Shown: positions 43,641 through 53,126, counted from the stretch's first letter. The stretch is 64,000 bases of DNA from Streptomyces sp. S4.7 (GCF_010384365.1 NZ_CP048397.1:1984001-2048000), one strand, 5' to 3'. Translations and numbers: made by a program. The notes: generated from the sequence alone by a model not told the origin.

Positions 43641-43802
43641 GGTGGCCTTCCTGGATTCGGCTCGTGTCTGTTGAACTCGTGTCTGGTGAACGGGCGCTCG
43701 GTGAATCGGGTTGCCCGGAATCAGCGGTCCAAACAGCACGGGTCCCGCCCGCGAGGATGACCATGGGCCGGAGCGCCCCGCACGCACCGTGTCCCCGGCG
43801 GT

Positions 43803-45851
43803 TCACACCGCGTGATCGCCGCGCGCCTGCGCCCCGTTGGGCCGTTCGGCGTCCGATCCGCACAACTCGGCGCTCAACTCCCGTACCAGCTCGGTCAGAT
43901 CGGTCGGCCGCTCCGGCCCCCACCAGTCGCCCAGCAGCTGGGACAGCGACTGCTCCCGTGCCCGCGCCAGTACCTCCGCGACCTCCAGGCCCTCTTCGGT
44001 GAGGACCAGCCCCACGCCGTCCCGGCGGGCCAGGCCGCGCTCCTCGATCTGCCGGGACGCGTCGTTGACGACCGTCAGCGGTACGGGGGTGGCGTCGGCG
44101 AGGCGTGCGGGGTCGACCACCCCGTGCCGCCTGATGCGCAGCAGCATCCAACTGGCCGCCGGGTGCAGGTCGTACCCCGCCTTCTCGGTGATCGTCTCGT
44201 AGATCCGCCGGCGTCCTTCACGGGTGCCGAGCACGGAGAGCATGCGGGCGCACTCGTCGCGCGAGGAGCGTTCGACCGGATTGCTGGCCAGGGTCTCGCT
44301 CGCCTCGGGGGCGGTGACCGAGCCGCGCAACTTGTCCTCCTTGACGAACCAGGCGACGACGAAGGCCACCAGGACGACGGGCACGGCGTACAGGAAGACG
44401 CTGGTGATCGACGACGAGTACGCGTCGAGCACCCCGGACCGCAGCGCGGGCGGCAGTCCGCCGACGGACCGGGGGTCGGCGGCGAGGTCGCCTGGGCTCA
44501 TGCCGGGCGGGAGCCGCTGTCCGGCGAGCGAGTCGGTGAGCTTGTTCCGGAGCAGGTTGGTGAAGATGGTGCCGAAGATGGCGACACCGAACGAGGCACC
44601 GATGGAGCGGAAGAAGGTCGCGCCGGCGGTGGCGACGCCCAGGTCCTCGTAACGGACGGAGTTCTGCGCGACCAGCACGAGCACCTGCATGACGAGTCCG
44701 AGACCGGCGCCGAAGACGAGGAAGTACGCACTCATCTCCCAGGTGCCGCTGCTCACTTCGAGCTGGTGGAGCAGCAGCAGTCCGACCGCGATGATGCCCG
44801 TGCCGAGGACGGGGAAGACCTTCCAGCGGCCGGTACGGCTGACGATCTGGCCCGAGACGGTGGAGGTGATCAGCAGCCCGAACACCATCGGCAGCATGTG
44901 CACACCGGACAGGGTGGGTGAGACGCCCTGCACGATCTGGAGGAACGTCGGCAGATAGGTCATGGCGCCGAACATGGCGAACCCGACGATGAAGCTGATG
45001 ACGCAGACGAGCGAGAAGGTCCTGATACCGAAGAGTCCGAGGGGCAGTACGGGCTCCGCGGCCCGCCGCTCGACCCGGAGAAAGAGGACCAGCAGGATCA
45101 CGGCGAGTACGGCGAGGCCGATGATCTGGGCGGAACCCCAGGCCCAGGTGGTGCCGCCGAGCGAGGCGACGAGGACCAGGCAGGTGGCGACGGAGGCGAT
45201 GAGCAAGGTGCCGAGGTAGTCGATGGTGTGCTTGGTGGAGCGCACCGGGATGTGCAGGACGGCGGCGATGACGGCCAGGGCGACGACACCGATGGGCAGA
45301 TTGATGTAGAAGACCCAGCGCCAGCTCAGATGCTGGGTGAACAGCCCGCCGAGCAGCGGGCCCAGGACACTCGTGGCGCCGAAGACGGCGCCGAACAGGC
45401 CCTGGTACTTGCCGCGTTCGCGCGGTGAGACGATGTCGCCGACGATCGACATCGACAGCACGATGAGGCCGCCGCCGCCGAGGCCCTGGAGGGCGCGGAA
45501 GATGATGAGCTCGGCCATGCTCTGGGAGATTCCGCAGAGGGCCGAGCCGATGAGGAAGATGACGATCGCCGTCTGGAAGAGTCTTTTGCGGCCGTACTGG
45601 TCGCCGAGCTTGCCCCACAGCGGGGTGGCGGCGGTCGAGGCGAGCAGATACGCGGTGACGACCCAGGACAGATGGTCGAGGCCGCCGAGATCGCTGGCGA
45701 TGGTGGGCAGCGCGGTCGAGACGATGGTCTGGTCGAGGGCGGCGAGCAGGAGACCGAGCAGCAGAGCACCGATCGACACGAAAATGGTCCGACGGCTCAG
45801 GCCCTCGCCCGGTACGGGACTCGTGGGCGGGGTGCTCACTTCCTGAGCCAT
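43803..45851 (-). CDS. MFS drug exporter (DHA2) with C-terminal MarR-like domain
   Basis: This 682-residue protein has a 14-segment EmrB/QacA-type exporter ([57 protein letters not shown]). The cytosolic C-terminal 140 residues resemble a MarR winged helix ([49 protein letters not shown]). The GAGGAG ribosome-binding site abuts an upstream ATG at 45857, so the second ATG at 45851 (MAQEVSTPP) is the better start. The fusion could let the exporter sense its drug or regulate its own gene; neither is shown. Confidence 0.9.
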   Translation of the reverse strand: MAQEVSTPPTSPVPGEGLSRRTIFVSIGALLLGLLLAALDQTIVSTALPTIASDLGGLDHLSWVVTAYLLASTAATPLWGKLGDQYGRKRLFQTAIVIFLIGSALCGISQSMAELIIFRALQGLGGGGLIVLSMSIVGDIVSPRERGKYQGLFGAVFGATSVLGPLLGGLFTQHLSWRWVFYINLPIGVVALAVIAAVLHIPVRSTKHTIDYLGTLLIASVATCLVLVASLGGTTWAWGSAQIIGLAVLAVILLVLFLRVERRAAEPVLPLGLFGIRTFSLVCVISFIVGFAMFGAMTYLPTFLQIVQGVSPTLSGVHMLPMVFGLLITSTVSGQIVSRTGRWKVFPVLGTGIIAVGLLLLHQLEVSSGTWEMSAYFLVFGAGLGLVMQVLVLVAQNSVRYEDLGVATAGATFFRSIGASFGVAIFGTIFTNLLRNKLTDSLAGQRLPPGMSPGDLAADPRSVGGLPPALRSGVLDAYSSSITSVFLYAVPVVLVAFVVAWFVKEDKLRGSVTAPEASETLASNPVERSSRDECARMLSVLGTREGRRRIYETITEKAGYDLHPAASWMLLRIRRHGVVDPARLADATPVPLTVVNDASRQIEERGLARRDGVGLVLTEEGLEVAEVLARAREQSLSQLLGDWWGPERPTDLTELVRELSAELCGSDAERPNGAQARGDHAV

Positions 45852-46017
45852 GGGCATCTCCTCGGGTCTGCGCCTGCACCCATCCTCATTGCTCTGCCCG
45901 TGTATGGCCTGTTATGTCCTGCCGAACGCGGCCATGGACGACGGTCGGCGGACGTGGCGGCCGACCGCGCGGGGGCGGGCTGCATAATCGCTGACAGCCC
46001 AAGGGAGGGGACCCACA

Positions 46018-47037
46018 TTGACCGGACAGCTCTGTCCCGAATGCGGTACGCCGCGGGACGCGTACGGCCGATCGGGCGCCGGCTGCGACTGCCCCGAGCG
46101 GTCGGCGGCAGCGGCGGCCGAGGGCTTCGACCCACTGCGGATACGCCCGTACGTGGCGCTGGAGGACCCGAACGACGCCGTACCGTCCATCCCGCCACCG
46201 CTGCCACCGCCACCGCGCGACACGACACCGTCCATCCCGCCGCCCCCGCCGCTGTACGGCGGCGACCGGTCGGAGGGCAGCGATCCCACGGAGACGATGC
46301 AGCTGTCGCTGCCGGGACTGCGCACGACGGGGCCGCGGCCGGCGGTCGATCCGGAGAACACGGGCGGACGCAGGACGTTCGCGATGGTGGCGCTGGCGGC
46401 GGCGGCCGTGGCGGTGATCGGCACGGCTTCGTTCGCCGGGGGCCTGTTCACCGGTGACGACGGCGGGGACGGGGCGACCTCCGATCTGAATTCGGGGCTG
46501 TCGACGGCGAGCGTGGAGCCGGATCCGTCGGCGTCCGCCACGAAGCCGGGGTCGGCGTCGGCGAGCGCGTCGGCGAGCGCGTCCGCGAGTGCGTCCGCGA
46601 CGAAGCCGGCCACGAGCGCGCCGCCGTCGCCGACCGCGAAGCCCCCGGCGCCAAGCGTCGCCGCGACGAAGGCGCCGGCGCCGGACGGCGCGGCGACGAC
46701 CGAGGAGGCGGGCCCGGGGCTGCGGCGCGGGGACAGCGGGCCGGAGGTCGAGGAGCTTCAGCGGAGGCTGTCGGAGGTCTGGCTCTACAACGACGGCTAC
46801 GACGGCCGGTACAGCGACCGCGTGGAGGCGGCGGTCCGTATCTACCAGTCGTACAAGAGCATCGAGGGCGACCCGAGCGGTGTGTACGGCCCCAGCACCC
46901 GGCGCGCGCTGGAGGCGGAGACCAGCGGGCAGGGCCGGGAACAGGGCGGGGGCGGGCCGGGCGGCGGGTCCGGCGGCGGGCCGGGCGGAAACGGCCCCGG
47001 AGGCGGACCGGGCCGGGGAGAGGACTGGCGGGACTGA
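46018..47037 (+). CDS. Membrane protein with N-terminal zinc ribbon and peptidoglycan-binding domain
   Basis: This 339-residue protein starts at TTG 46018, preceded by GGGAGGGG. The N-terminus has a CPECG...CDC four-cysteine ribbon, then a Pro-rich cytosolic stretch, one membrane segment (MVALAAAAVAVIGTASFAGGLF) and a Ser/Ala and Pro-rich spacer that contains an exact SASASASA run. A PG_binding_1 domain follows (LRRGDSGPEVEELQRRLSEVWLYNDGYDGRYSDRVEAAVRIYQ). The C-terminus is a Gly-rich tail. It probably links the cytosol to the cell wall; a regulatory role is a guess. Confidence 0.83.
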   Translation: MTGQLCPECGTPRDAYGRSGAGCDCPERSAAAAAEGFDPLRIRPYVALEDPNDAVPSIPPPLPPPPRDTTPSIPPPPPLYGGDRSEGSDPTETMQLSLPGLRTTGPRPAVDPENTGGRRTFAMVALAAAAVAVIGTASFAGGLFTGDDGGDGATSDLNSGLSTASVEPDPSASATKPGSASASASASASASASATKPATSAPPSPTAKPPAPSVAATKAPAPDGAATTEEAGPGLRRGDSGPEVEELQRRLSEVWLYNDGYDGRYSDRVEAAVRIYQSYKSIEGDPSGVYGPSTRRALEAETSGQGREQGGGGPGGGSGGGPGGNGPGGGPGRGEDWRD

Positions 47038-47217
47038 CGGCACCGACCGCGGGCACCGGACCGGCCTCGCGTCGGCGTGCCGAGTGGAGGGGGCCGGGGT
47101 GGCGTGATTCCCCACCCATTTTGTATATTCATTGAACAAAGCGGTTCCCGTCCGTGTCCCTGACCGGCGGGCGGGAGCCGCTCTTGTCTGTGCTCTTCCC
47201 CTGCTTGGAGTCCGCCG

Positions 47218-47916
47218 ATGCCGGCCAACGCCCCGACCACGACGACATCCGTCCTGACCGCCCGCGCGCTACTGCTCGACATGGACGGGACCCTCGTCAA
47301 CTCCGACGCCGTCGTCGAACGCTGCTGGCGCCGCTGGGCGATCGAGCACGGACTGGACCCGGAGGAGGCGCTGAAGGTCGTCCACGGCCGCCAGGGCTAT
47401 CTGACGATGGCGGTACTGCTGCCGGACCGGCCGATGGAGCAGAACCTCGCCGACAACCGCGTGATGCTCGCGCAGGAGACGGCGGACCTGGACGGGGTGG
47501 TCCCGATCACCGGCGCCCCCGCGTTCATGGCGGCGATCGCGGCACTGCCGCACGCCCTGGTGACCTCGGCGGACGAAGCCCTCGCCACCGCGCGCCTGAC
47601 CGCGTCCGGCCTCCCGATCCCCTCGACGCGCGTGACGGCCGAACACGTCTCCGCGAGCAAGCCGGACCCGGAGGGCTTCCTGAAGGCCGCCGCGGAACTG
47701 GGCGTCGACCCGGCGGACTGCCTGGCCCTGGAGGACTCCGACGCGGGCATCACGGCGGCGTTCGCGGCGGGGATGCGGGTGCTGGGCGTGGGCCCGCGGG
47801 CCGCGGCCCTGTCCCCGACGGCCCACACCGAGGACCTCACGGACGTCAGGGTGACGTCGCTCCCGGACGGCACGATCCGGATCCACGTCGGCGGCCGGGG
47901 CGTGTCCGGGATGTAG
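47218..47916 (+). CDS. HAD family phosphatase (GS1-like sugar phosphatase type)
   Basis: This 232-residue protein has the HAD motifs LLDMDGTLVNSD (nucleophile and acid Asp), LVTSADE, a Lys in SASKPDPEGFLKAAAEL and LALEDSDAGITAAFAAGM. The cap domain and length match small sugar-phosphate phosphatases. The last five codons and TAG (GVSGM, stop) belong to a type A repeat copy that begins inside the gene end, so the original C-terminus was probably altered. The ATG at 47218 follows GGAGTCCGCC. An AT-rich element lies 80 bases upstream. Confidence 0.9.
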   Translation: MPANAPTTTTSVLTARALLLDMDGTLVNSDAVVERCWRRWAIEHGLDPEEALKVVHGRQGYLTMAVLLPDRPMEQNLADNRVMLAQETADLDGVVPITGAPAFMAAIAALPHALVTSADEALATARLTASGLPIPSTRVTAEHVSASKPDPEGFLKAAAELGVDPADCLALEDSDAGITAAFAAGMRVLGVGPRAAALSPTAHTEDLTDVRVTSLPDGTIRIHVGGRGVSGM

Positions 47917-47979
47917 CGCCGTCCGCCCCAGGGGCGGGGCCCGCGGCGGCCGGCGCGGTGCGTCGCGAGGCGCGAAGGG
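47898..47979 (+). repeat. Truncated type A repeat, copy 2
   Basis: The segment GGGCGTGTCCGGGATGTAGCG and the following bases to about 47979 match the left half of the repeat at 21866 with few differences, including the GGGGCGGGGCCCGCGG block. The right half and right terminal repeat are absent. The match ends at the truncated fetB-like gene, so the junction probably marks a deletion. Confidence 0.75.
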
Positions 47980-48259
47980 GCACCGCGGCCCACCACCACG
48001 TCCCGTTCGGCGTGATGCGGCGTCCGGCGGTGCGTACCGCCACCACGTACATGAGCACGACGAAGACCAGCAGCGCCGGCAGGGACTCGACGACCCACCC
48101 GATCACCAGGGAGACCGCGCCGAGTTGGAGCGCCGCGCGCACCCCCGCCGTAGCGATCTCACGCCCCCGTCCGAGATGCGTGAGCGCGGCCGTACCGGCC
48201 GCCGCGACCAGCAGAACGGCCACGACGACCCCGAACGTGACATCGATTCTCAGCAGCAT
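47980..48259 (-). pseudogene. FetB/YbbM (UPF0014) ABC permease, truncated by a repeat
   Basis: From the ATG at 48259 about 93 codons read as the first two to three membrane segments of a FetB-type permease (VTFGVVVAVLLVAAAGTAAL, HLGRGREIATAGVRAALQLGAVSLVIGWVVES, LVFVVLMYVVAVRTAGRRI). Family members are about 250 residues. Here the frame passes into the repeat copy at about 47979 and ends at 47846 within the antisense of the HAD gene. The rest of fetB is missing, so the gene is almost certainly non-functional. Confidence 0.75.
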
Positions 48260-48509
48260 GTGCCATACCGGCCCTGCTCCATGACGGACATTTTTGCCTC
48301 TCCGTCAGATAACTCCCCCTCACGGGGCATTGACACCGGCCGAGTCTGAGGTCGGAAGCCCCAAAGCTCTTGATGTGACGTGCCCATGTCGTCACCCTGT
48401 TACCTGGTGCCCACCTCGCGGCAATCCGGCGCCACCACCATGGCCTTCGGGCCCCGACCCCACAACGGATTCCGAACGGCCGGTTTCCCCCCACGACAAG
48501 GGAGTTCGC

Positions 48510-49175
48510 ATGTCAGGTATCTACGCGCGTCAAGCCCGTCCCGCCCGCCGAATAGCCGGCATGGCAGCCTCCGTCGCCTTCATCTCGGCCACGGCGCTGC
48601 TCGTCGCCCCGTCCCCCGCCCAGGCGTCCCCGCCCACTCCCATCGCCGCCTCCACCGCCCGTACTTACCTCGGTCAGCTGACCGAGCGCGCCGAAGGCTC
48701 CTCCAGCGGCTACAGCCGCGACCTGTTCCCGCACTGGATCACGCAGTCGGGCGCCTGCGACACCCGCGAGACCGTGCTCCAGCGGGACGGTTCGAACGTC
48801 GTGACGAACTCCAGCTGTGCGGCGACGAGCGGCAGTTGGTACTCCGAGTACGACGGCGCCACCTGGACCGCCGCCGGCGACGTGGACATCGACCACATGG
48901 TGCCGCTCGCCGAGGCGTGGACCTCCGGCGCCAGCGGCTGGTCGACCGCCCAGCGCCAGACCTTCGCCAACGACCTCAGCCAGCCGCAGCTGATCGCGGT
49001 CACCGACAACGTCAACCAGTCCAAGAGCGACCGTGACCCGGCGGAGTGGATGCCGCCGAGCGCCTCGTACCACTGCATGTACGCCCGTATGTGGGTGGAC
49101 GTGAAGCACCACTACGACCTGAGCGTCGACTCCGCGGAGAAGGCCAAGCTCCAGAGCGTCCTGAACGGCTGCTGA
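48510..49175 (+). CDS. Secreted HNH nuclease (DUF1524 type)
   Basis: This 221-residue protein has a signal peptide (IAGMAASVAFISATALLVAPSPAQA) and a nuclease domain with the HNH-like motif DVDIDHMVPLAEAWTSGA, followed by LIAVTDNVNQSKSDRDPAEWMPP. The two Cys pairs probably form disulfides. Extracellular nucleases of this type degrade external DNA or RNA. The ATG at 48510 follows GGGAGTT. No immunity protein gene is adjacent, which fits a secreted scavenging enzyme. Confidence 0.92.
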   Translation: MSGIYARQARPARRIAGMAASVAFISATALLVAPSPAQASPPTPIAASTARTYLGQLTERAEGSSSGYSRDLFPHWITQSGACDTRETVLQRDGSNVVTNSSCAATSGSWYSEYDGATWTAAGDVDIDHMVPLAEAWTSGASGWSTAQRQTFANDLSQPQLIAVTDNVNQSKSDRDPAEWMPPSASYHCMYARMWVDVKHHYDLSVDSAEKAKLQSVLNGC

Positions 49176-49230
49176 GCGGCGCGCCGGAGCCGGCCGCGCT
49201 TGAGATCACAGACCGGAAACTGGTCGGCCC

Positions 49231-49265
49231 CCTCCGTCGTTCCGTACCGTACGGGGCGACGGAGG
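49231..49265 (+). promoter_or_regulatory. Hairpin that would cover the ribosome-binding site of the PhoD-like gene
   Basis: CCTCCGTCG (49231-49239) pairs perfectly with CGACGGAGG (49257-49265), and the right arm overlaps the GGAGGAGG ribosome-binding site of the gene at 49273. It may limit translation; no effector is indicated. Confidence 0.5.
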
Positions 49266-49272
49266 AGGCACC

Positions 49273-51027
49273 ATGACCGGGCTGCGCCTGGGACCACTGC
49301 TGCGCTATGTCGACGGGGAATCCGCCGGCACGGCCACGATCTGGGTCGAGACGGACGGGCCGTGCACGGCCGAGGTCCGCTGCGAGGGCGGCGCGTACGG
49401 CTCGTCGCGCACGTTCCTGATCGCCGGGCACCACTACGCCCTGATCCCGGTGACGGGGCTGGCCCCGGGCACCGCGGCCGCGTACGAGGTCCTGCTGGAC
49501 GAGCGCCGTGTCTGGCCGCCCGAGGACTCGACGCTCCCGGCGAGCGTGATCCGTACACCGGCCGCGTTCTCCCCGGAGACCGGGACGGACCCCGCCGCGG
49601 ACGCCCGGCGCCCCAGGAGCACCGCGAGCGCGCAGAGCACCGCGCCCGGCGGAGCGGCCCCCGCGCCCGAGCTCCGCGTCTCCTTCGGCTCCTGCCGCTG
49701 GGCCTCCGCGCCGGTCGGCGAGCCCGACCCGGTGGGACCCGACGCCCTCCACACCCTCGCCGCGACCCTCGCGGCCGACCCCGGCGCCGTACCTCCCGAC
49801 GTCCTGCTCCTGCTCGGCGATCAGGTGTACGCGGACGAGACGTCGACGGCCACCCGCCGCCGGCTGGCCGAGCGCCGCGATCTGTCCGAACCACCGGGCG
49901 CGGAGGTCGCCGACTACGAGGAGTACACCCGCCTCTACGACGAGTCGTGGAGCGACCCCGAGGTGCGCTGGCTGCTCTCGACCGTCCCGAGCTGCATGAT
50001 CTTCGACGACCACGACGTGATAGACGACTGGAACACCAGCGCGTCCTGGGTCGCCGAGATGCGTACGAAGCCATGGTGGCGCGAGCGCATCCTGAGCGGT
50101 CTGATGTCGTACTGGGTGTATCAGCACCTCGGCAATCTCTCCCCCGCCGAACTGGCGACGGACAAGCTGTACGCCGCCGTAAGGGGGGAGGCGGACGGCA
50201 CCGGCCGGCTGCGGGAGTTCGCCGCCGAGGCCGACGCCGATCCGGCCCGTGTGCGCTGGAGCTACCGGCGCGACTTCGGCCGGACGCGGCTGCTGATGGT
50301 CGACTCTCGGGCGGCCCGCGTCCTGGAGGAGGGACAGCGGGAGATGCTGGACGCGGAGGAGGCCCGGTGGGTGCGTGACCAGGCACTGACCGATCCCGGC
50401 GAACGCGACCACCTCCTCATCGGCACCTCCCTGCCCTGGCTGCTGCCGCCGCTGGTGCACGACGCGGAGAGCTGGAACGCCGCGCTGGCCCGTGGCGAGC
50501 GCGGGAAGCGGTGGGCGCGTTTCGGCGAGGCTCTGCGCCGCGGGGCGGATCTGGAGCACTGGGCGGCGTTCCCCACGTCGTTCGAGAAGCTGGCGGGGCT
50601 GATCGCCGAGGCGGGCGAGGGGCCCGACGCGCCGGCGACGGTCTGTGTGCTGTCGGGCGATGTGCACCACGCGTACGTCGCCGAGCCGGCCTGGCGTACG
50701 GCGCAGCCCCGGTCGCGGGTCGTCCAGCTCACCTGCTCCCCCGTGCACAACTCCATCCCGCTCTCGATCCGCCTCGGTTTCCGGTTCGGCTGGAGCAGGG
50801 TGGGCCGGCGCCTGGGACGCGCCTTCGCCCGGCACGGGCGGGTGGACGCGCCGTCCGTCACCTGGGGGAAGACCGGCGGCCCTTGGTTCGGTAACCAGCT
50901 GATGACGCTGACGTTGCGGGGACGCGCGGCGCGGCTGAGCCTGGTCCAGGCGCAGATACGGGACGGCGAGCCGCAGGCGGGGGCGCGGCTCGTGACCGTG
51001 GACGAACGGGAACTGGCCACCGAGTAG
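49273..51027 (+). CDS. PhoD-like metallophosphatase, cytosolic
   Basis: This 584-residue protein has the PhoD-like core with SFGSCRWASAP, LLLLGDQVYADETS, FDDHDVIDDWNTS and VLSGDVHHAYVAEP, the metal ligands of this phosphatase family. Unlike the gene at the left window edge, it has no twin-arginine or other signal and so probably acts in the cytosol. An N-terminal beta domain and an insert around residues 100-140 are variable. The ATG is at 49273. A T-tracted terminator follows. Confidence 0.87.
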   Translation: MTGLRLGPLLRYVDGESAGTATIWVETDGPCTAEVRCEGGAYGSSRTFLIAGHHYALIPVTGLAPGTAAAYEVLLDERRVWPPEDSTLPASVIRTPAAFSPETGTDPAADARRPRSTASAQSTAPGGAAPAPELRVSFGSCRWASAPVGEPDPVGPDALHTLAATLAADPGAVPPDVLLLLGDQVYADETSTATRRRLAERRDLSEPPGAEVADYEEYTRLYDESWSDPEVRWLLSTVPSCMIFDDHDVIDDWNTSASWVAEMRTKPWWRERILSGLMSYWVYQHLGNLSPAELATDKLYAAVRGEADGTGRLREFAAEADADPARVRWSYRRDFGRTRLLMVDSRAARVLEEGQREMLDAEEARWVRDQALTDPGERDHLLIGTSLPWLLPPLVHDAESWNAALARGERGKRWARFGEALRRGADLEHWAAFPTSFEKLAGLIAEAGEGPDAPATVCVLSGDVHHAYVAEPAWRTAQPRSRVVQLTCSPVHNSIPLSIRLGFRFGWSRVGRRLGRAFARHGRVDAPSVTWGKTGGPWFGNQLMTLTLRGRAARLSLVQAQIRDGEPQAGARLVTVDERELATE

Positions 51028-51349
51028 CCCCGGTGACCCCGAAGCCCTCTCAAAGCCGTCAACTCGCCCCGGTTGGCGGCTTTTTGACACCCTCCGCACC
51101 GCCATGCCCGGTTCCTCCGTACCGGCCATTGGTCCACCCGCGTCCCGACGAATCGGATCTCCGTCGCAGTCGCGACAAGCCGATCGGAACCGGCAGGTCA
51201 GAGCGCACGGACCGGATTCGCTCCGGAGAACGGACCCGAGGCCGAGAAAGACCCGTCCGCAGGATGTTGAACTTGCAAGCATTCCTTAGGGCTGCCCGAC
51301 GTGAAGGCTCTCCTCGGTTACGTCCCGAACCGAAGGAGCCCCACCCCCC
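51028..51349. other. Intergenic region of 322 bases with one terminator
   Basis: Besides the terminator at 51052-51085, the stretch contains TTGAAC at about 51264 and an AT-richer GCAAGCATTCCTTAGG, a possible promoter for the DoxX gene. No frame has coding bias. A translated frame here reads charged, random-looking sequence. Confidence 0.4.
51052..51085 (+). terminator. Rho-independent terminator
   Basis: AAAGCCGTCAAC and GTTGGCGGCTTT pair with one mismatch around an eight-base loop and are followed by further T residues (51081-51085 is TTTTT). It begins 25 bases after the PhoD-like gene. Confidence 0.85.
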
Positions 51350-51787
51350 ATGTACACACGTCTCAACCATGCGCAGCCGTACGCCCTCGGACTCTTCCGA
51401 ATGGTGATCGGACTGCTCTTCGCCTGCCACGGCGCCGCGACACTCTTCGGCGTCCTCGGCAAGCAAGCCCTCCAGGCCGGCAGCTGGCCCGGCTGGTACG
51501 CGGCGGTCATCCAGCTCGTAGGAGGCAGCCTGGTCCTTTTCGGCCTGGGAACCAGGGTCGCCGCGTTCGCGGCCTCGGGTTCCATGACCTACGCGTACTT
51601 CAACGTCCACCAGCCCGACGGGCTGTTCCCCATGGAGAACGGCGGCGAGGCCTCGGCGATCTTCTGCTGGACCTTCCTGCTCATCGTCTTCAACGGTCCC
51701 GGCGCGCTCTCGCTGGACCGGCTCATCGGCGCGCGCGGCACACGCGAGCCGGAGCACCGGGACCGGCCCACGGCGGTGACCGTCTGA
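51350..51787 (+). CDS. DoxX family membrane protein
   Basis: This 145-residue protein has four membrane segments, as in the DoxX/DoxD family: GLFRMVIGLLFACHGAATLFG, AVIQLVGGSLVLFGLGTRVAAFAASGSMTYAY and AIFCWTFLLIVFNGPGALSLDRL. Members are linked with redox homeostasis and thiosulfate or quinone metabolism, but the function is unclear. The ATG is at 51350 with GAAGGAG upstream. A TTCG-loop terminator follows. Confidence 0.88.
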   Translation: MYTRLNHAQPYALGLFRMVIGLLFACHGAATLFGVLGKQALQAGSWPGWYAAVIQLVGGSLVLFGLGTRVAAFAASGSMTYAYFNVHQPDGLFPMENGGEASAIFCWTFLLIVFNGPGALSLDRLIGARGTREPEHRDRPTAVTV

Positions 51788-51830
51788 CCCACACCCGGAC
51801 GGCCGGCCAACCCGGCCGGCCGAGCGGCAC

Positions 51831-51872
51831 ACGGGCGCCCGGATCCCGTTTCGACGGGGTCCGGGCGCCCGT
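51831..51872 (+). terminator. Hairpin terminator with TTCG loop
   Basis: Nineteen-base arms (ACGGGCGCCCGGATCCCGT and its near-perfect complement, one mismatch) enclose a TTCG tetraloop, 44 bases after the DoxX gene. Such UUCG hairpins are very stable. Confidence 0.85.
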
Positions 51873-52100
51873 GCGTGGGCAAGATCCGGCACACACCGAG
51901 TTTCGGCCATTCCCGGATCTCGGCCATTGCAGAAACAGGAGGTGGACAACACCCGCCCCGTGGGAAGGTGGTCCACCACACAGGCGTACGCTGTATGGCT
52001 GACAGCCGCCCCCGCGTTCGCCTCGCGCGAGGGGTCCGGCGGTCACGGGGGTACGAGGCCGGGGGATTTCGGCTTCGTTACGGAAACGGGGAATGTAACA

Positions 52101-52808
52101 GTGCTGGAGAGTCTGGGCGCGCTGACCGGCAGCCCATGGATCTACGCCGTGGTGGCGCTCTCCGTGCTCCTGGACGTGTTCCTGCCCGTGCTGCCCAGTG
52201 GCGTGCTGGTGATCACGACCGCCACGGCGGCGGCAGCGGGGACCTCGGCGGTGGCCGACGCGGCCGGCAAGGTGTCGCACGTGGCGCATGTGCCGCAGGA
52301 GGTGCCTTCGCTCCTCGTCCTGATGGTGTGCGCGGCCGTCGCCTCCGTGATCGGCGACTTCGTCGCGTACCGCCTCGCCTGGCGCGGCGGGGACCGGCTT
52401 GCCCGCGCGATCGCGCGCTCGCGCCGGCTGACCAGCGCGCAGGAACGTCTCGGCGCGTCCCTCACCGGCGGCGGGATCCTCGTCGTGATCGCCCGCTTCG
52501 TACCGGCGGGCCGCTCGGTCGTCTCACTGAGCGCGGGAGCCGCGCACCGCAAGGTGAAGGAGTTCCTGCCCTGGTCGGCGCTGGCGGCCGTGGCATGGAC
52601 CGGCTACAGCGTGGGCCTCGGCTACTTCGGCGGCCAGTGGCTGGGCGCGAGCTGGTTCGGCGCGGCGGTGTCCGTGCTGGCGCTGTTCGCGGCGGGGGTG
52701 GTGGCCGCGTACATCGTCCGCCGACCGTCACGCCGCCGCGACGCGGCGCGCGAGAGCGCACCGGCACCGGCCCAGACGCCGACGACATCGCCGTCCCCGG
52801 CGGTCTGA
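52101..52808 (+). CDS. DedA family membrane protein
   Basis: This 235-residue membrane protein contains the VTT/DedA domain: FLPVLPSGVLVITTATAAAAG, VASVIGDFVAYRLAWRGGDRLARAI, GGILVVIARFVPAGRSVVSLSAG and FLPWSALAAVAWTGYSVGLGYFGG. DedA proteins act as scramblases or flippases for lipid carriers such as undecaprenyl phosphate. The GTG at 52101 places the N-terminus VLESLGALTGSPWIY as in the family, with GGGGAA upstream. The last 35 residues are a Pro/Ala-rich cytosolic tail. Confidence 0.88.
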   Translation: MLESLGALTGSPWIYAVVALSVLLDVFLPVLPSGVLVITTATAAAAGTSAVADAAGKVSHVAHVPQEVPSLLVLMVCAAVASVIGDFVAYRLAWRGGDRLARAIARSRRLTSAQERLGASLTGGGILVVIARFVPAGRSVVSLSAGAAHRKVKEFLPWSALAAVAWTGYSVGLGYFGGQWLGASWFGAAVSVLALFAAGVVAAYIVRRPSRRRDAARESAPAPAQTPTTSPSPAV

Positions 52809-52840
52809 GCCCCCGGCCACCGCCGCCCGCCCGTCGTTCC

Positions 52841-53062
52841 TCAGGTGCGGGCCGCGCCCCGCACCTCGATGCCGTCGAGCAGCCGCATCGTGGACGCGGT
52901 GATCTCGTCGACGGCCCGGTCGAACACCTCACGGTTGTGGGCGGCGGGCGCGCGGAAGCCGGAGACCTTGCGCACGTACTGGAGGGCGGCGGCCCTGATC
53001 TCCTCCTCGGTGGCCTCTTCGGGGATGACGGGCGGACGAAGAGTCTTGATGCTGCGGCACAT
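52841..53062 (-). CDS. DUF2277 domain-containing protein, 73 aa
   Basis: This small protein begins MCRSIKTLRPPVIPEEATEEEI and continues with AALQYVRKVSGFRAPAAHN, a conserved pattern of the DUF2277 family, which is often found near DNA-repair or stress genes but has no defined role. The single early Cys and the helical body suggest a small regulatory or metal-binding protein. It is divergent from the thioesterase gene. Confidence 0.88.
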   Translation of the reverse strand: MCRSIKTLRPPVIPEEATEEEIRAAALQYVRKVSGFRAPAAHNREVFDRAVDEITASTMRLLDGIEVRGAART

Positions 53063-53126
53063 ACCTCCAGTGTGACCGATCACCGCTCGTGGTGGGTTCA
53101 GAATCAGAACTGATGACTTCTGCCGC

